A stretch of DNA of 64,000 nucleotides from Prosapia bicincta (GCA_036971475.1 JBAIZL010000001.1:73152771-73216770); one strand, 5' to 3'. Positions 28,436-41,556 are shown, counted from the first letter of the stretch. Numbers and translations: made by a program. The notes: generated by a model from the sequence alone, not told the origin.

Positions 28436-28745
28436 TACCAAGTATTGGTGTATATAGATTATGGTTGGCAAACAATAGTTGCCTGTTTGGTCTTAGAATG
28501 AATTATTACATGTCACGTCTAACATTTCGAGTCCAATTCTTTTTGATTTTGCGGACCCTCAGCAAAGTTCGTTAAATCATCGCTGCCAAACACCAATCAT
28601 TGGTATAACTAGAATATGGTCAGATAATGCTTGCCTGTTACTGGTCCTAGAGAAAATCATGCCATGTTAGTTTAAGTAATCGATTCGTATTCTTTTTGAT
28701 TTCGTTGACACTCGAACACGATCGTTAAATCGTCGTGCCCTTTCC
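28436..28745. repeat. Diverged tandem pair, unit about 155 bp
   Basis: Two units share TTGGTRTA, TGCTTGCCTGTT/AGTTGCCTGTT, ATTCTTTTTGATTT and GTTAAATC, the last at about 28,570 and 28,724. The pair also exists in copy 2 (about 41,880-42,195). Copy 3 (56,770-56,945) has a single unit that begins like unit 1 and ends like unit 2. Confidence 0.7.
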
Positions 28746-29082
28746 CTTCCCCCAAGAATTTGTGTCAGGAACTTCTCATTGAGTAAACAGTAATTTAAGC
28801 ATATAATTAAACAAAAAATACCTAATAAGACATGAAACGGTTGCACATTTTTCGTTGAAAATATCTACAAAAGCTTACGACACGAATTAAAATTTGTTTT
28901 CTTTCTTTCTAAGAATTGCCCTTAAATTACAGATCCGTCTACAGCCATATGCATTTCAGAGTCTTTAATGTTTTATAATTTTCATAACTGCCTATATCTG
29001 ACCAATGTTGTGTTCATTACTCGTCAAAGTGAAATGTTTATTTGAAATCGTGGAAAACAGAGAATGCGCACATATCGACGTC

Positions 29083-29275
29083 TGGGGATTAATTTAACAA
29101 TAACAGTCAGCAACAGCTCGATAAGCTAGCGTAAATATTGAAACTGTCAGCGGATCAGCTGGCAGCGACAAATAAACATAAATGGGATCGTCACAATAAA
29201 CCAAACATGAAATGTGGAATATTTATATCTGTAACATATCCGATATGTGTGTAAAATGCAGAGGGAAAATGCACT
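29083..29275. promoter_or_regulatory. Second triplicated conserved noncoding element (copy 1)
   Basis: The core ACTGTCAGCGGATCAGCTGG followed by CAGCGACAAATAAACATAAA is kept at 42,551-42,760 and 57,261-57,470. It contains an E-box CAGCTG and a forkhead-like AATAAACA. The downstream ACCAAACATGAAATGTGGAA is also shared. No common frame. Function inferred. Confidence 0.5.
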
Positions 29276-31079
29276 TTATGCAGCTTAGAATGTGAAATAA
29301 AGTTGCCAACTCGTCGTTTTTATTTAATTGTGAAACACTTTGGGCATCCGAGATAAGGGTTTAAATATTCGAAATAAGCATTATGATCAAACTGTTTTCT
29401 ATTGTAATTTCTGATAGAAAATCATGCTAATTAAAATCACAACCACATAATGATTAAAATCATAACCACAGTAAATATGAAAATAATGTAAATATGCAAG
29501 TGATAATAATAGAACAAAATCATCTAGGTTTTAATAGTTTGTAATGGAAAAACTATTTTAATATAGATCTAGTAATATTGGTTGATTTTTGTAAAAGGTT
29601 CTTATAATATTTCAAAATATAATTTTAATAACGAAACAAAATTAATATAAAATTTTAAAAATATCTCAACAGATATTAATATCTTGAAAGAATAATATCT
29701 TAATGTCTTAGAATCTATTATGTTAGCAGTGTATTTTAAAACTGTATATTTATATTCCTTACCATATAAAAATACCCTTTGATTACATATAAGTAACTAG
29801 AAATATTTTATAAGTAATTTGCTGTTTTTAAACTGCGTGTTTGTTTTAAAGGAGATTTTAAAACAAGTAAGTAGTTGTACAGTAAGTAAGTAGATAAAGA
29901 GAAGTAGCTTCATATCTGGAGAAATAAGGAACAGCCATAGCTGACGAGATCCATCATTACCGGATTGTAAGGAGCACCTCATGCACCTCAGTGTAGGAAG
30001 ATGTTACAGGCTGAGTACGACTAAAGCAGAGATATAATGGCATGTACCCCATATGGCTGGGGTGGACATATAAATCAGCAGGAACGATACTATATGAAAT
30101 GAAACAATGATGACGAGAGCGATCTCTTGTAGGTTAAATTAGTGGTATTATACACAGAGTGGCTGCCTGACTGCCTTGTAATGGGTGGAGCAATATTGTA
30201 AATAATAGATGAAATTGTGTGTATACGACATTTTTGTATGGCCAATAAGGCAGACAGTTCCCTGAAAGATTTCTATTATAAAATCGTAGACACATTCCTG
30301 CATTTGTTCTCGTAACCTAAATCTGAAATAGATATTTCCCATCGCTATTATATTATGTGCTTTCAGTGGCACACAAACATACAAGCTCTACTCAATTTCC
30401 GATCAACAACACATCAACCACCTTGTCAATTACTCGTGTAACCTCGTATTTGCTTTAAATCTAACGTGTGAAATATTGATGTCCGCCATTACTGCAATTA
30501 TTTTCGCGTACCGCCCCCAATTCACTGGGGTTATGCGTACCATAGCTTGGGAACCGCTGTTCTACGCAACTATTATTCACAAAGGAAAATTTTGATTCTT
30601 TTCTGTTAAACGTTTATTATTAATACCGGATCACCGTTAATTTTGACACTTCTAATAATTACCTCATTACAGAATCTATCTAATGACGGTATAAATTTAC
30701 AACCAATACTAACTTTGTAAATACTATGATTATGGTAAAATAATAATACGTGTTTAATTTTAAAATAAGTATACTTAATCTTCATGCACTACTTACTTCA
30801 TTACCATATGCAATTTGCGTTTAACTGATGTTTTTTAAAATATTATTACAGCACATAAAATTACTTTTGGAAATTCAATATTTTGTTTTTATTAGTAACT
30901 TTTAATTGTGTATATTTTACTATACGGTAAATGTCTAATAGGTTATGTTTTAAAATGTTCCATCATAATTTTCTGATAATTATAATAACCGTCTATTGTT
31001 TAAATAATAGATGTATGTAAATATAAATTTGACAAATAACCAACCAACGGTTACCCTGATATAATGGGAAAATAATTGT

Positions 31080-31390
31080 TGTCAGAAATATTTTGTGTCT
31101 GATGAAAGGCCAAACCACCTGGTAAAAGCTTTGCCCAGTGCTATAAGCTCATTTATCACTTATCCAATAACTAACGGAAAAAAACCTGTTTGTGTTGGTG
31201 AGATCTATAAAACATATTGACGGGTCAAATTGGCTTTCAAATAGTTTGTTGCCAGGTGAGAAGGGACTTAATTGCAGCCCATAGGGACTAGGTTTGAAGT
31301 ACGTTCCCAGTAATAAGACTAATTGAAAGGCAATGGGCTGCCATATACGGAATTGAATGCAATTGTATTGGGTTAAATTGCATTTTTCCC
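31080..31390. promoter_or_regulatory. Third triplicated conserved element (copy 1)
   Basis: Equivalent to 44,400-44,690 and 58,330-58,640. GAGATCTATAAAACA, TTGACGGGTCAAATTGG and AATTGAAAGGCAATGGGCTG are shared. A minus-strand frame of 60-78 codons is open in copies 2 and 3 and, without an ATG and with a late 1-nt insertion, in copy 1. The two internal indels are 6 and 3 nt, but most substitutions change the amino acid, so I keep it as a noncoding element with an uncertain coding alternative. Confidence 0.4.
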
Positions 31391-31569
31391 TAATTTATAA
31401 CCACCGCAATGGTTTTATTGGGAATTAGAGCTACTACATGATATATATTTTATTTCATCAAAACAGCAGAGATTTTTATTGCGAGTGCTACATGAAAGAA
31501 ATTTATTAGAGTACACTATTTTAATGGTTAATTTACTAAATTATTTTCATGGAATAAACAAACAATAAG

Positions 31570-31571
<2 letters not shown>

Positions 31572-31635
<64 letters not shown>
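31572..31635. repeat. (AT)n microsatellite at the right edge of block S copy 1
   Basis: About 63 bp of alternating AT. Copies 2 and 3 have only short GTATATAT tracts at the equivalent point, so it expanded in copy 1. Confidence 0.95.
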
Positions 31636-31637
<2 letters not shown>

Positions 31638-31794
31638 CCTGAACATATGTTTTAGGCCTATAGCTTACATTATTGTAATTTTCATTCCTGATGATGTTGG
31701 TACTGTTTACCAACGAAAAGCTTTGAATATAAATTAATAAATATTCTTGTATTTGTATAACATATTTTGTTTTAAATTATTAAACAAGTATACG

Positions 31795-31799
<5 letters not shown>

Positions 31800-31884
<85 letters not shown>

Positions 31885-31940
31885 CTATATATACATATAT
31901 ATATGTATATATATATGTTTATATATATACGTTTATATAT
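31800..31940. repeat. (AT)n microsatellite at the left edge of block A copy 2
   Basis: About 80 bp of alternating AT, then an imperfect TATATACATATATATG-type tail. Block A similarity begins at its right end. Confidence 0.95.
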
Positions 31941-32094
31941 AATCTCGCCTAAATTGCCCAAACTATCAGATCTCAAATTATTACGTACAATAGAAGCTCA
32001 CGTTTCCTTCTGCTCATTAAATATTGTTATGTGGCAAAGACCTGCAAAAAATGCAATGCCTTACGAAGTTAGGGTTGCCTAGCAGAGCCTAGGA

Positions 32095-32360
32095 CACAAA
32101 CCTCTAACTACGCGCCCGTTACAACATCGCCTTGTTATTTGTCTGCAACAGAACGTTAACGCTGTGTATTTAATCTTGCCAGGGTTTATCTGCGCGGTTA
32201 GTGGAGCGTAGCTAGCTGCTTTAATCAAATTGATGGAGCACGTAAAACTTAACCCCATTCGGAAATCACTAAACCCGACCTTAAGTATGTTAATTACAGT
32301 TCCTAAATAGTTCAACGCTTCATTAGATCGGATATTAACAAAGCTCGCACACACAAGCTT
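32095..32360. promoter_or_regulatory. Conserved noncoding element in block A (copy 2)
   Basis: See 12,690-12,970. Shared without gaps over most of its length. Confidence 0.45.
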
Positions 32361-33164
32361 CGTCATATCTTACAGTAAGTCTGTCCGATGCTAGTGATAT
32401 TCCGCATGAACTGATATGTATTCTTCTTTGCGAGTCTTCTCCTCATAGAAAGACGTCTTTTAGAATCATCATAGTTTTGTTGGTCGTGATTCAAAACGTT
32501 TATGTTGAACCATATTCGTACTTTGCGCATATGAGCTATTCTTTCTCTGGTCGTCTGTCTTTGGAGGGTATCACTACTTTACCCCTAGTGTTATTTCTCA
32601 TTGTGCATTAAATTAAACGTTCGGTCCAGATATTTTAAATATTATTCACTTTCCTCAGTGCCTCCGTATTATTTTTATAATATCTAGAATATTTTACAAA
32701 ACTATTTCACTTACAATATTTATGAGCTCTTTAAAAACGAATATAAATCCTTGTTACTAATATTTACACAATTTTTATGTACATTGCACTAACATCATTA
32801 AACATCAGAAGGTTTAAAAAAAATGTTTTTTCTGTAACCTTGATGATGCAAATTTTGTTAGCGAAATGTACATAAAGGTTGTGTAGCCATATATAAGGTT
32901 GTAGCTATATATTCTTTTAGATTAATTATTATAATCAGACATTTATTGTGCACTCTAAACGTATTGATTATGTCCCTTCCTAACGATCCTCTATCAGTTC
33001 ATGGTGTGGGATCGTTGATTACTGAGAAGAATGCTTTTCAGCAGTTGCGTGTTTGGCTTCAGATAATAGTCGAGTGCTCCAAATAACTTTCGCAATTTAC
33101 AAAAAGAGATTTTTGCCTGTTACCTTTTTGTCTTAAGTCTCTCTTCCTTCTAACACTGACTGTG

Positions 33165-33400
33165 AACCTGAGTATTGGGTGAGGGAGTACATTAATGACG
33201 TCACGCATTGACAATGGCATTACAGATTGACACTGCGGACGGATCGGGAGAGTGTTTGATACATACAGTAGATGCCGGTGTAATGGTACAATATTTACCC
33301 GTCTGACACCTATTCTCCCGCGCTACAGCCGGGCATGTGTTTGTGTCTGTATTCGTTACGCGCAATATATGCACTTAATGTGGCAGTGAGATAATTGTGC
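33165..33400. promoter_or_regulatory. Conserved noncoding element in block A with CRE palindrome (copy 2)
   Basis: See 13,670-13,915. The TGACGTCA palindrome is at 33,196-33,203. Confidence 0.45.
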
Positions 33401-33740
33401 GATCATTCGACAAAGGATTTTCCAGTACCACAGAATAGATTCACATTTCTGGTGACACGTGATGCCAATACTACATCCACTATGCGGTAAAACCTAAACA
33501 TCATTTAAAAAAGTATAATTGGTTTCCAAAGAATATTAAAAAAAAAAAGACTTTTGTATGTGGATATTTGGAAGTAGGCTACATTGCCAGTTAAAATTTG
33601 GTTTTTATCAAATATGTTTTCATCTGATGATTAATCGTGTTAGACGATGGTTTGTTGTGCCAAAAGAAAAAAAAATGGTAAACTAATAGAAACATTTCCA
33701 CTTACAACCAAAAAAACCTTATACTCTATATGTTGCTGTA

Positions 33741-34250
33741 AAATGAGACCCCTATTTTTTTATTTCATTAAAAGAGGTGAGTAAAGTTTTGTTTAAACTG
33801 TAAGAGTATGCCATAACGAAGACATCCATCATTTCAGAAAAAAATATTCCTAGGTCTCTAAAAAGCCCTGAGGAGCTGTTCATTGTAAGGTAGTTAAGGT
33901 AACACGTTAAGATGAGCAAGTTTACCCGCGATACCATGTAAGGTCCCCGTGAGAAGGAAATCAGTGCCACGCCACGAATTGTTAACCAGCATTCAGAATG
34001 AAGACTGACCGTGGTTACCTTGCTGCTCACCTCCACTTTATTTATGTGCTGCCGACCTCTGAATGCTGTGTGGGAGTGAATACCTTCAGTGTGGAAATCA
34101 TGAATATCGGCCACCTACGGGATTGCACATCCTTGGACCAGACTCAGGATTACGACGGTCACATCTTCATGCAGTCTCTACAGGTCAGCGAGTCGCCAAA
34201 TTACTTAACTGCCAAGGGCGGGCGTTGGCTAGTAAATATATTGTAAGAGG
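33741..34250. other. Unrecognised GC-richer segment
   Basis: 33,860-34,240 is clearly less AT-rich than its neighbours and opens frames on both strands: minus 33,752-34,114 (120 codons), plus 33,998-34,246 and 34,063-34,383. None resembles a family I know and there is no second copy to test. It lies directly upstream of a LINE C-terminal fragment and could be more of that element, or an unrelated exon. Confidence 0.3.
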
Positions 34251-34287
34251 TATAATACGTAATAGTCAAAAACGTATTCTATTCGAA

Positions 34288-34840
34288 ACAATAACAAAGA
34301 AACTAAAAATTATCATCTCTGTCCCAAACACGCAGTCTCTGACAATTAAAACAAAAGATAGAAGATATGCGTTATTTATATAAAATAAAATCGTAGAAAA
34401 AGCTATAGGCTTCAAATGCCCAGGCGTTAATATTACAACCTATAGAAATCTAAAACTCGAATCGCAAGCACAACTGGAGATCAGCTATTGTGATTTCTCC
34501 AGGATGTAATGTGGGGAAATAAATTAGGAGCATCAAATGCAAAACACGTACCTATGAGACCTGTATACTACTAACGGCACAGAGACACAAGGAGAAAGTG
34601 CTGCTATTAGATAATTGCTAAGAATATTAGAAATGGAGGATCTACGACCAAATATGAGCAAACCTCTTAGCGATAGAGCAATAAGTAGAGATATAAGATC
34701 CCTATATCACCTTCAAAATGTTCGAAGATGATATAGAGCACGAAGAAACAACGTCGATAGAATGATTAACAATCGAGTGGCAAGAAAGTATAATACGAAC
34801 ACCTGCAGACCTCCCAAAGGCTGGTAAGAAGGATGAAAAA
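34288..34840 (+). pseudogene. C-terminal fragment of a LINE reverse transcriptase
   Basis: In changing frames the plus strand gives FKCPGVNITTYRNLKLESQAQ (the FKYLG region after the RT palm). Next comes MWGNKLGASNAKHVPMRPVYY, matching the WRNK...K...Y...RPVxxY region. Last is RARRNNVDRMINNRVARKYN with RRPPKGW-like ending, matching the WxxHxxRMxxxRxxK...GRPxxRW tail of insect endonuclease/RT LINEs. Many stops and frameshifts. The first 350 bp recur at 52,468-52,828. The clade is not determined. Confidence 0.7.
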
Positions 34841-35669
34841 CTTAGGCTACAACCCTAAAAAGAAATACGTTATCTTACATAAGAAGGAGAAGATAATGAG
34901 AAAGTATCAGGTTAGGAAAAGTACCAAACAAAGTTCGATTAAGTAGGCTAACCGGTTGATGTGGCGTTTAAACTGAGCTCTTTACGTTACGACTAATGTA
35001 TTAAGATATATTGGGTTTCATAAATCAACCAGTTAGTTTACGGTAGGAAACTTTGTTTATTATATTATTATTTCATCTATACGTACTATAACTGGAATGA
35101 TGTATCGTCTAATACAAAGTTTAGCTTTAATTAGTTACGTCACAGAGTAAATACTGTTTTTTTCCGTAATGATAAAGTGTTGAAAAGGTATAGCTCGGAC
35201 TCACAACGATTACTCGTAGATGTAATATAAACCAATTTTATATTTGAAAAAAGAAATAGAATAATTAATGTAAGTAAATTAGGGAATGATTTTAGGAAAT
35301 AATTATATTGCGAGAAACATATAAATAATAAAACCAAAGGGGACTTTAAAATAGCGACCAATCAGAAATATTAATGCACTCACTCAGTGCATTAAACTTT
35401 AAACGCAGGCCTTAATATCTCGTCCCACTATGCTTACATCACCATACGCTACTTATTCACGTGGCTAGGTCTAAGTGAATAAAACACTGTCCATGTTTCT
35501 GCCCAGAATATTTAATCAAAATAAAGTAACCGTCACCCTGATCTTTCATTCAGTACTATCTCGTGATGCAATTTAAAACCTCGTTGGAGATTTTGGTGCT
35601 AGATGTAACCTAGTTTATTGGTAAATTCCCTAACTCTGTATATACAAACAAACAATCAAAAGAACACAT
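34841..35669. other. No gene seen
   Basis: AT-rich spacer between the LINE fragment and a (CA)n tract. The 73-codon minus frame at 35,140-35,361 has no support. Confidence 0.5.
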
Positions 35670-36251
<582 letters not shown>

Positions 36252-36529
36252 GCGGGAAGATATTACAGTAATATGATATTTAAAAAACCTACAAAAAACA
36301 CTAAACAAGAACATAAGTGAACAAACAAAACAACTGCATTCTTTTACAACATACCAAAGCATCTACGTCAAAGCCTCCACAGTTTAGCTTAACAACGCTT
36401 CCTATCGGGTAACTAAAACACCATTGAAGATCACTAAGAGATCCTAATTACGTAATCTTATTATTAAACTTTCAATAGAATATTATTTTTTTTAAACATT
36501 TACTCTAATTATTAGTTTGCTAAGTGGGT

Positions 36530-36950
36530 ATACTTGTAGAAAATTGGTTTGATCTATACGATCATACTTTGACTGTTTATGTATATTTATTTTGTCAAAT
36601 GTAAATATATTTTTGCTCTGCACGGGTACAGCAGAGAGAATATATGTTTTGTAATTCTGAATCTGTGTTATTCAACTCATCCCGTTCTCACTGTGTCGGC
36701 GTTTAAGTGTAAACATAATTACTTCCAGTTCGCTGACCTTATATTAGGATAAAAATTGGTTTGATTTATACGATTTACTTTGGCTGTTTATGTATATTTA
36801 TTTTGTCAAATGTATATATATTTTTGGGCTGCACGGGAACAGCAAAGAGAATATATATTTTGTAATTCTGGACATGTTTTTAATCAAGTCAACTAGTTAT
36901 CACTGTCAGCGTTTAACGTCAACATAAATACTTCCAGTTCACTGACCTGA
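36530..36950. repeat. Local tandem duplication, period 212 bp
   Basis: ATTGGTTTGAT recurs at 36,543 and 36,755, followed both times by ATACGAT, GCTGTTTATGTATATTTATT-like sequence, a TGCACGGG word and a GAGAATATAT stretch. Copy 1 of block S has one unit here, so the duplication is specific to copy 2. It also copies the end of the candidate exon (36,690-36,742). Confidence 0.8.
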
Positions 36951-37150
36951 GCAGCTATGTTTGTTCGCATTTCCGCTGCCTTTGATATTCCTTCAGCAGT
37001 AATTAAGTGACATGAAAGCACGGTACTTCCTGCCATATTGATTTTTCGATTATTAATCCTACGTTTTGCACAGGCAGTTTTAAACAAAGCATTTTGATAG
37101 GTTTTACATGGGGTTATTCTGTTTTGCGTCTGGAAAGACGTGGAAACCAA
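36893..37150 (-). CDS. Candidate small gene or exon, copy 2 (85 codons; conserved core 37,036 down to 36,893)
   Basis: The frame opens MVSTSFQTQNRITPCKT and continues into MAGSTVLSCHLITAEGISK, ending LNADSDN. Compared with copy 1, the first 17 codons differ by three synonymous and one amino-acid change, and the last 48 by four synonymous and two. About 70 bp in the middle is poorly conserved and has a net 1-nt length difference. That pattern suggests two conserved coding pieces separated by a looser stretch, or a frame intact only in copy 2. The product is not recognised and has no obvious signal peptide or membrane helix. The alternative is a conserved noncoding element whose few changes fall at third positions by chance. 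Confidence 0.35.
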   Translation of the reverse strand: MVSTSFQTQNRITPCKTYQNALFKTACAKRRINNRKINMAGSTVLSCHLITAEGISKAAEMRTNIAAQVSELEVFMLTLNADSDN

Positions 37151-38940
37151 GGAATTCTAATGGAATTGCTTACACGATTAGATATGTTTCACTTTGCTTT
37201 AGGGCGTGAGAAGCATAGAATAACAACTTGTGTTAGCTGTAGAATATCATAACAGCTGTAGCGAGCATAGAACACGGTGTTGGGAACCAAATTAGTATTT
37301 CCAGATTTCGTGTGCCAAAATTTTAAGTACCCGATTTTACACTGAATATCGTAAAAAAATCTTGCAAAAATAAATAAATCTTATAATTAGCAATACAATT
37401 TATCAAAATGACTTTTATCACTTACTTATCAATTTAATTAGCATAAGCCGTAACTTACTGATACTTCTCAGCAGACGCGTTTCACAATAGGTTCGTGCAT
37501 TGCTCAATGCCTCTAGTCACAGATAAATCTGCCTCCTAAGGTGTGTTGTGTTGGTGTGAGTTTATTGTGGATTATTGCTCATAGATAACCAGTTAGTTAT
37601 GTGTTTAAATATAGTATTTGATTATGAGTGTGTTTTGTCACTCAAGAAGAGGAAGAAGATCCTCAAGGCGTACAACACATACAATGCAAATTTTAATATT
37701 AAAATACCTGTTGTGAGATCTCGTTTGGTTTAATGGTATTAAGGACGTTTAGTTTTAAATATAATTGTATAAATGGTATTGTTTGAAAGGTATATTAGGG
37801 TTTAACCTCCTTTTTTGTTTATAGTAATACAAATGTTACTTAAAAATACATATCAATCGATATAACCTTTAATATAAATAAATGTATTTAATATAACTTT
37901 CAAAAATACACACAAAGTAACTTTAAAAACGAAGCTTAAATCTGGGTGTTCAATTTTTTATTTTCAACAGAGTTATATTACGAATAACTAAAAAGTAATC
38001 GGTTGGGATAGGTTTTGCTGAAAAAAAACAAAACATAAATTGTGTAAAGTAAGCTAACCGTTTACTGAAGTGAAATAGTAGTCCCTATTTTCGGCGAAAT
38101 TGTTACCTTAGGAAACGTACTGTTTCTGCATCACCCTAACTGGACACTTTGTTTCTTTGTAAAGTAGCCATATAATAAATACGTTATTTTTGCATTAAAT
38201 ATGTAGTTTGCTCCTGTGTGTTTGCAAACGTAGGCTCTGTTTGTGTTTTTCCAATTTTACCTATTATCTATTTTGTAAGATGTATACTTACCGAAAGTTT
38301 ATCTTAATTAGAATTTATTTGTAAGCTACATATGTAAATCTGAAAAAATGTATTGAGCTCAAATTGTATTTCAACAAATAATCGGTTGTAATAAATATTC
38401 TGGCGTTAAATTGCATTATATTAAATAACCTTCCCCCCTTGTTTTGAAAATCTTATATTACGCTTGTTTTGAGTCACAACCTCACATTCAAATTTTTAAA
38501 AAAATATTGTACTCCCGAAGCTTTGATATTATAAATACATTAAAGTACCAATGCCTGTATGACGTCGTATGTTGAACAGTATCGTTAATTAGACATTGTT
38601 CGATTTGAAACTCCTAACATTCTCTTCATTCCTTTAATAAATATTTGTGTACATTTAAGTATATTTTTCTGCCTTCCTAACTTTACAATATTTTCACCGG
38701 TTGACGAGTTTTAGAATGTCTTCATTTCCACAACTCTCATTAATAAGGATTACAAATTAGGCTTTGAAAATGAGGTCATTCCGATACGCGTCCACAAATG
38801 AAAATATTGTAAAGATAGGAAAGGCAGAAAATTGTATAGTTGTATATACATATATGTATATATCAAATGTATAGTTCCGTTTACTAAGCTATATTACTTC
38901 ATTGCAGCTGTGAGTATCCATGATCGTGATAAGAGCTGCA

Positions 38941-39240
38941 ATCACTCCCTGTCACGTCATCCCCAAGGGTTTGCTACTGAACCCCAACGCAAGAAAAACA
39001 TAGTCTCACTTTAGAAATATCATTCACAAGTCGCCGACTAATAAAAACAACCGACTTGTGGCTTGTATATACACACCAAGTACAAGAATAACAACTTGTA
39101 CGGCTGGCTAGGCGCGGGTAAATATTGCTCACTCGCTGTAAATAAATACGGCTGTAAACCGAGATGGTTGTAACAACAAAGTGGAAACATTGTCGCAACC
39201 TCGTCACGTACAACGTCGCCGGGCGATATTTTTGTCGAGT
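38941..39240. promoter_or_regulatory. Conserved noncoding element in block S (copy 2)
   Basis: Partner of 23,041-23,340; see there for the argument against coding. Confidence 0.45.
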
Positions 39241-41350
39241 GTAATCAGGTATATCCGCTCTCTTTATGTCTCTGTTACTCTGCCCGTAACTATCGCAGAC
39301 ATACGCTAATTAAAAACGTTTTAATTAGTGTATAAATAGTTTCTTATATAGGTAAATAATATTTCAAGTAAATATTACTTGACAAACGTTTTAAATAATT
39401 ATTCTGAATAAAATGATTAGACTTCTTTGCTTCTGTCATGCATCTGTTACAGTCTCACTGCACAATTTACAATATTTATAATCCAAGAGATGTTTGTTAG
39501 CGTAAAACTTTTCCCTCATGGAATTCGAAATAATGGTTTTGTTTTTTCGAACGGAAACTTTGTTACTTATTTTAAATATATAACTAAAACTAAAGCCATG
39601 GGCTTCTATAACCTGAAGGGTTTTTACACATTTGTAATTAAATTTGTTTTTTTTTTAAAGTCACCACTTATGAAAGCTTACTGTACCCTGATATCTTTGA
39701 ACTCCATTTCTTAAACATATATCCACTTCTGTTTGGAAATAGATGAACGTAGTTCCTACATTTTATCGTCCCACCTGCTAATTTGTTAACATTTTAATGA
39801 TATCTGCAACCAGACATGTTAATTTAAGCTTTTGTTCTCAAATTGCAACTAGATTATATGTCCATTTTCTGTCTTTTATCTTCGTATATATCATCTTTTT
39901 ACAATATTTATCCTTTATGTCTGAAGGACGTCCAAGTTTCCGGTTTGTGTGTTTTATTTTCGTCTCGTCTATTCTATCCTTCTTCCAGCTCTAGAAATAA
40001 ATTGTTTACGTTTATTGTCTTTTCATCATCATCTTGACCATCTTTATATTTAAATCCGCCTCTTTCTATTTTCTTTTATGTTATTCCAGTTTCCATTTCA
40101 TACCCATCAAACTCACATAGACCACTGTAGTTTTCATTTCTTTGTTTTTTCATCTACATCTAGGTCATCTAAAATTCTCTTTTCTCCACCTACTTATAAG
40201 GTCATATAAGTTCACATTTTTATTCCTCCGTTTGAATAAAATTTAAATACAGTTTGTCCTTCTGGCTGCGTCTGTCCACAATCACTATAGCTTTTCGTCC
40301 TCTTAATGAACGTATATTAAACTAGAATTAAAAATCTTTTCTCATTGTATCTGCATAGTGCATATAACTTAGGCCACCTTAATTTACATTTGTCTACATC
40401 CTTCCGAATCTAGATAACAATAGTTATACTCTTTCGCTCTTCATCTATGCCAAAAACATCCCAGTGTATATCTACCTTATCCTGCAATATGTCCAGTACA
40501 CCTATTCTAAATATCAGTTTTCGTACTCATACTACGTACCACCTTACTAGAACCACCCGCTGGAGATGTCTCGGGAACAATGAATGTAAAGGATGTAACA
40601 TTCATTAGTAAGAAATGTTTTTGAATGCATTGGGTGAAGTAATTTGATTGGTCTGATTACGTCACACTATGTACACACTAATGCATTGAATACGCTTTTA
40701 TCAGAATTTGTTGATGTCCTGCAATATGATGGTGGGCTCTTTTCGGTGTAAAGCACTAAGCTGCAAACTTTGTACTCTCTTCCCATCAATTCCACCGGAT
40801 TAGCTTAGTGGAACATACCTCTGCAGAGATAAGTAACCAGCTCTTCTAAAACCTTCAGCTGTACAAACCTGCCAAACCATTTACCTCTTGCAACTCCTAA
40901 TGCAGGACACTAAGAGAAGTTATATCTGTGGTATCCTCTGTGATATCCTAGTAACAATTCTTTACTAGGACATGCGGTCCTAAAATCCGATCCTTTTTGG
41001 TCTTACATTCCGACATTACTCCCCGTGAGGAGTGCGGGAATTGTAATCTTTACCCCATTTTGTGGACTCAAGCTTAATCTTAATACACAGAAATGTGGAG
41101 TTGTAATTTCTAATATTATTATAAAATATCGGGAACTATTTATTTTAAATTAATAGGTTAAAATAAAATATCTTTAGGCGTGACGCTAATGTTTCACAAT
41201 TGGATTGTTATCAGTTAGTTGGTTTTTGTCTTGTACGCAATTTACATAAGAATAGGTAAATACGTTTAACCTACAAAAACAATTTCAACAATTTGCTTTT
41301 TGTAAAAAGGTATTTTTCGAAAGAATTCATTAATTCATTATATTTAATTG

Positions 41351-41556
41351 CTAATGCCTGTCTGGCATAATAAAGTGAAAGAACAAAGGCAAAGCCTCCT
41401 TAATTCGCAACAACTACCTTAAAGTGCCAAAACGACATCGCTTTACGGGCAGTAATTGCCTCTGTAGGCTGGAGCTCTGAAGTTGGCAACCGCATCCGGT
41501 CGTGTAACTCTGCTACTTCCGGTTAAACAGATAAGCTGTTATTGTTGAGACAGTTC
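41351..41556. promoter_or_regulatory. Triplicated conserved noncoding element (copy 2)
   Basis: See 27,932-28,136. It retains the SOX/TCF-like and ETS-like words. It has ACGACATCG where copies 1 and 3 have GCGACAACG. Confidence 0.55.

Larger units (their letters stand above)
20556..31572. repeat. Segmental duplication block S, copy 1
   Basis: Longest of three direct copies (others 36,252-44,936 and 54,325-58,850). The left edge is GCAGGTAGATACTACAG, equivalent to 36,252. The right edge is TTTCATGGAATAAACAAACAATA, which runs into (AT)n. Copy 1 alone carries a 101-bp tandem array (24,719-25,962) and a 1,035-bp insertion (26,511-27,545). I find no gene shared by the copies except the small candidate at 20,962-21,114. 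Confidence 0.9.
31942..33740. repeat. Segmental duplication block A, copy 2
   Basis: Partner of 12,587-14,240. Conserved islands are at 32,095-32,360 and 33,165-33,400. A 95-codon minus-strand frame at 32,079-32,366 overlaps the first island but is not open in copy 1. Confidence 0.9.

Noticed and set aside
31734..32082. Tyr-Ile repeat frames on both strands (also 12,298-12,501, 31,528-31,713 and 61,238-61,567)
   Set aside because: Translations of (AT)n tracts.
32079..32366. 95-codon minus-strand frame over the block A island
   Set aside because: Not open in block A copy 1 despite high nucleotide identity.
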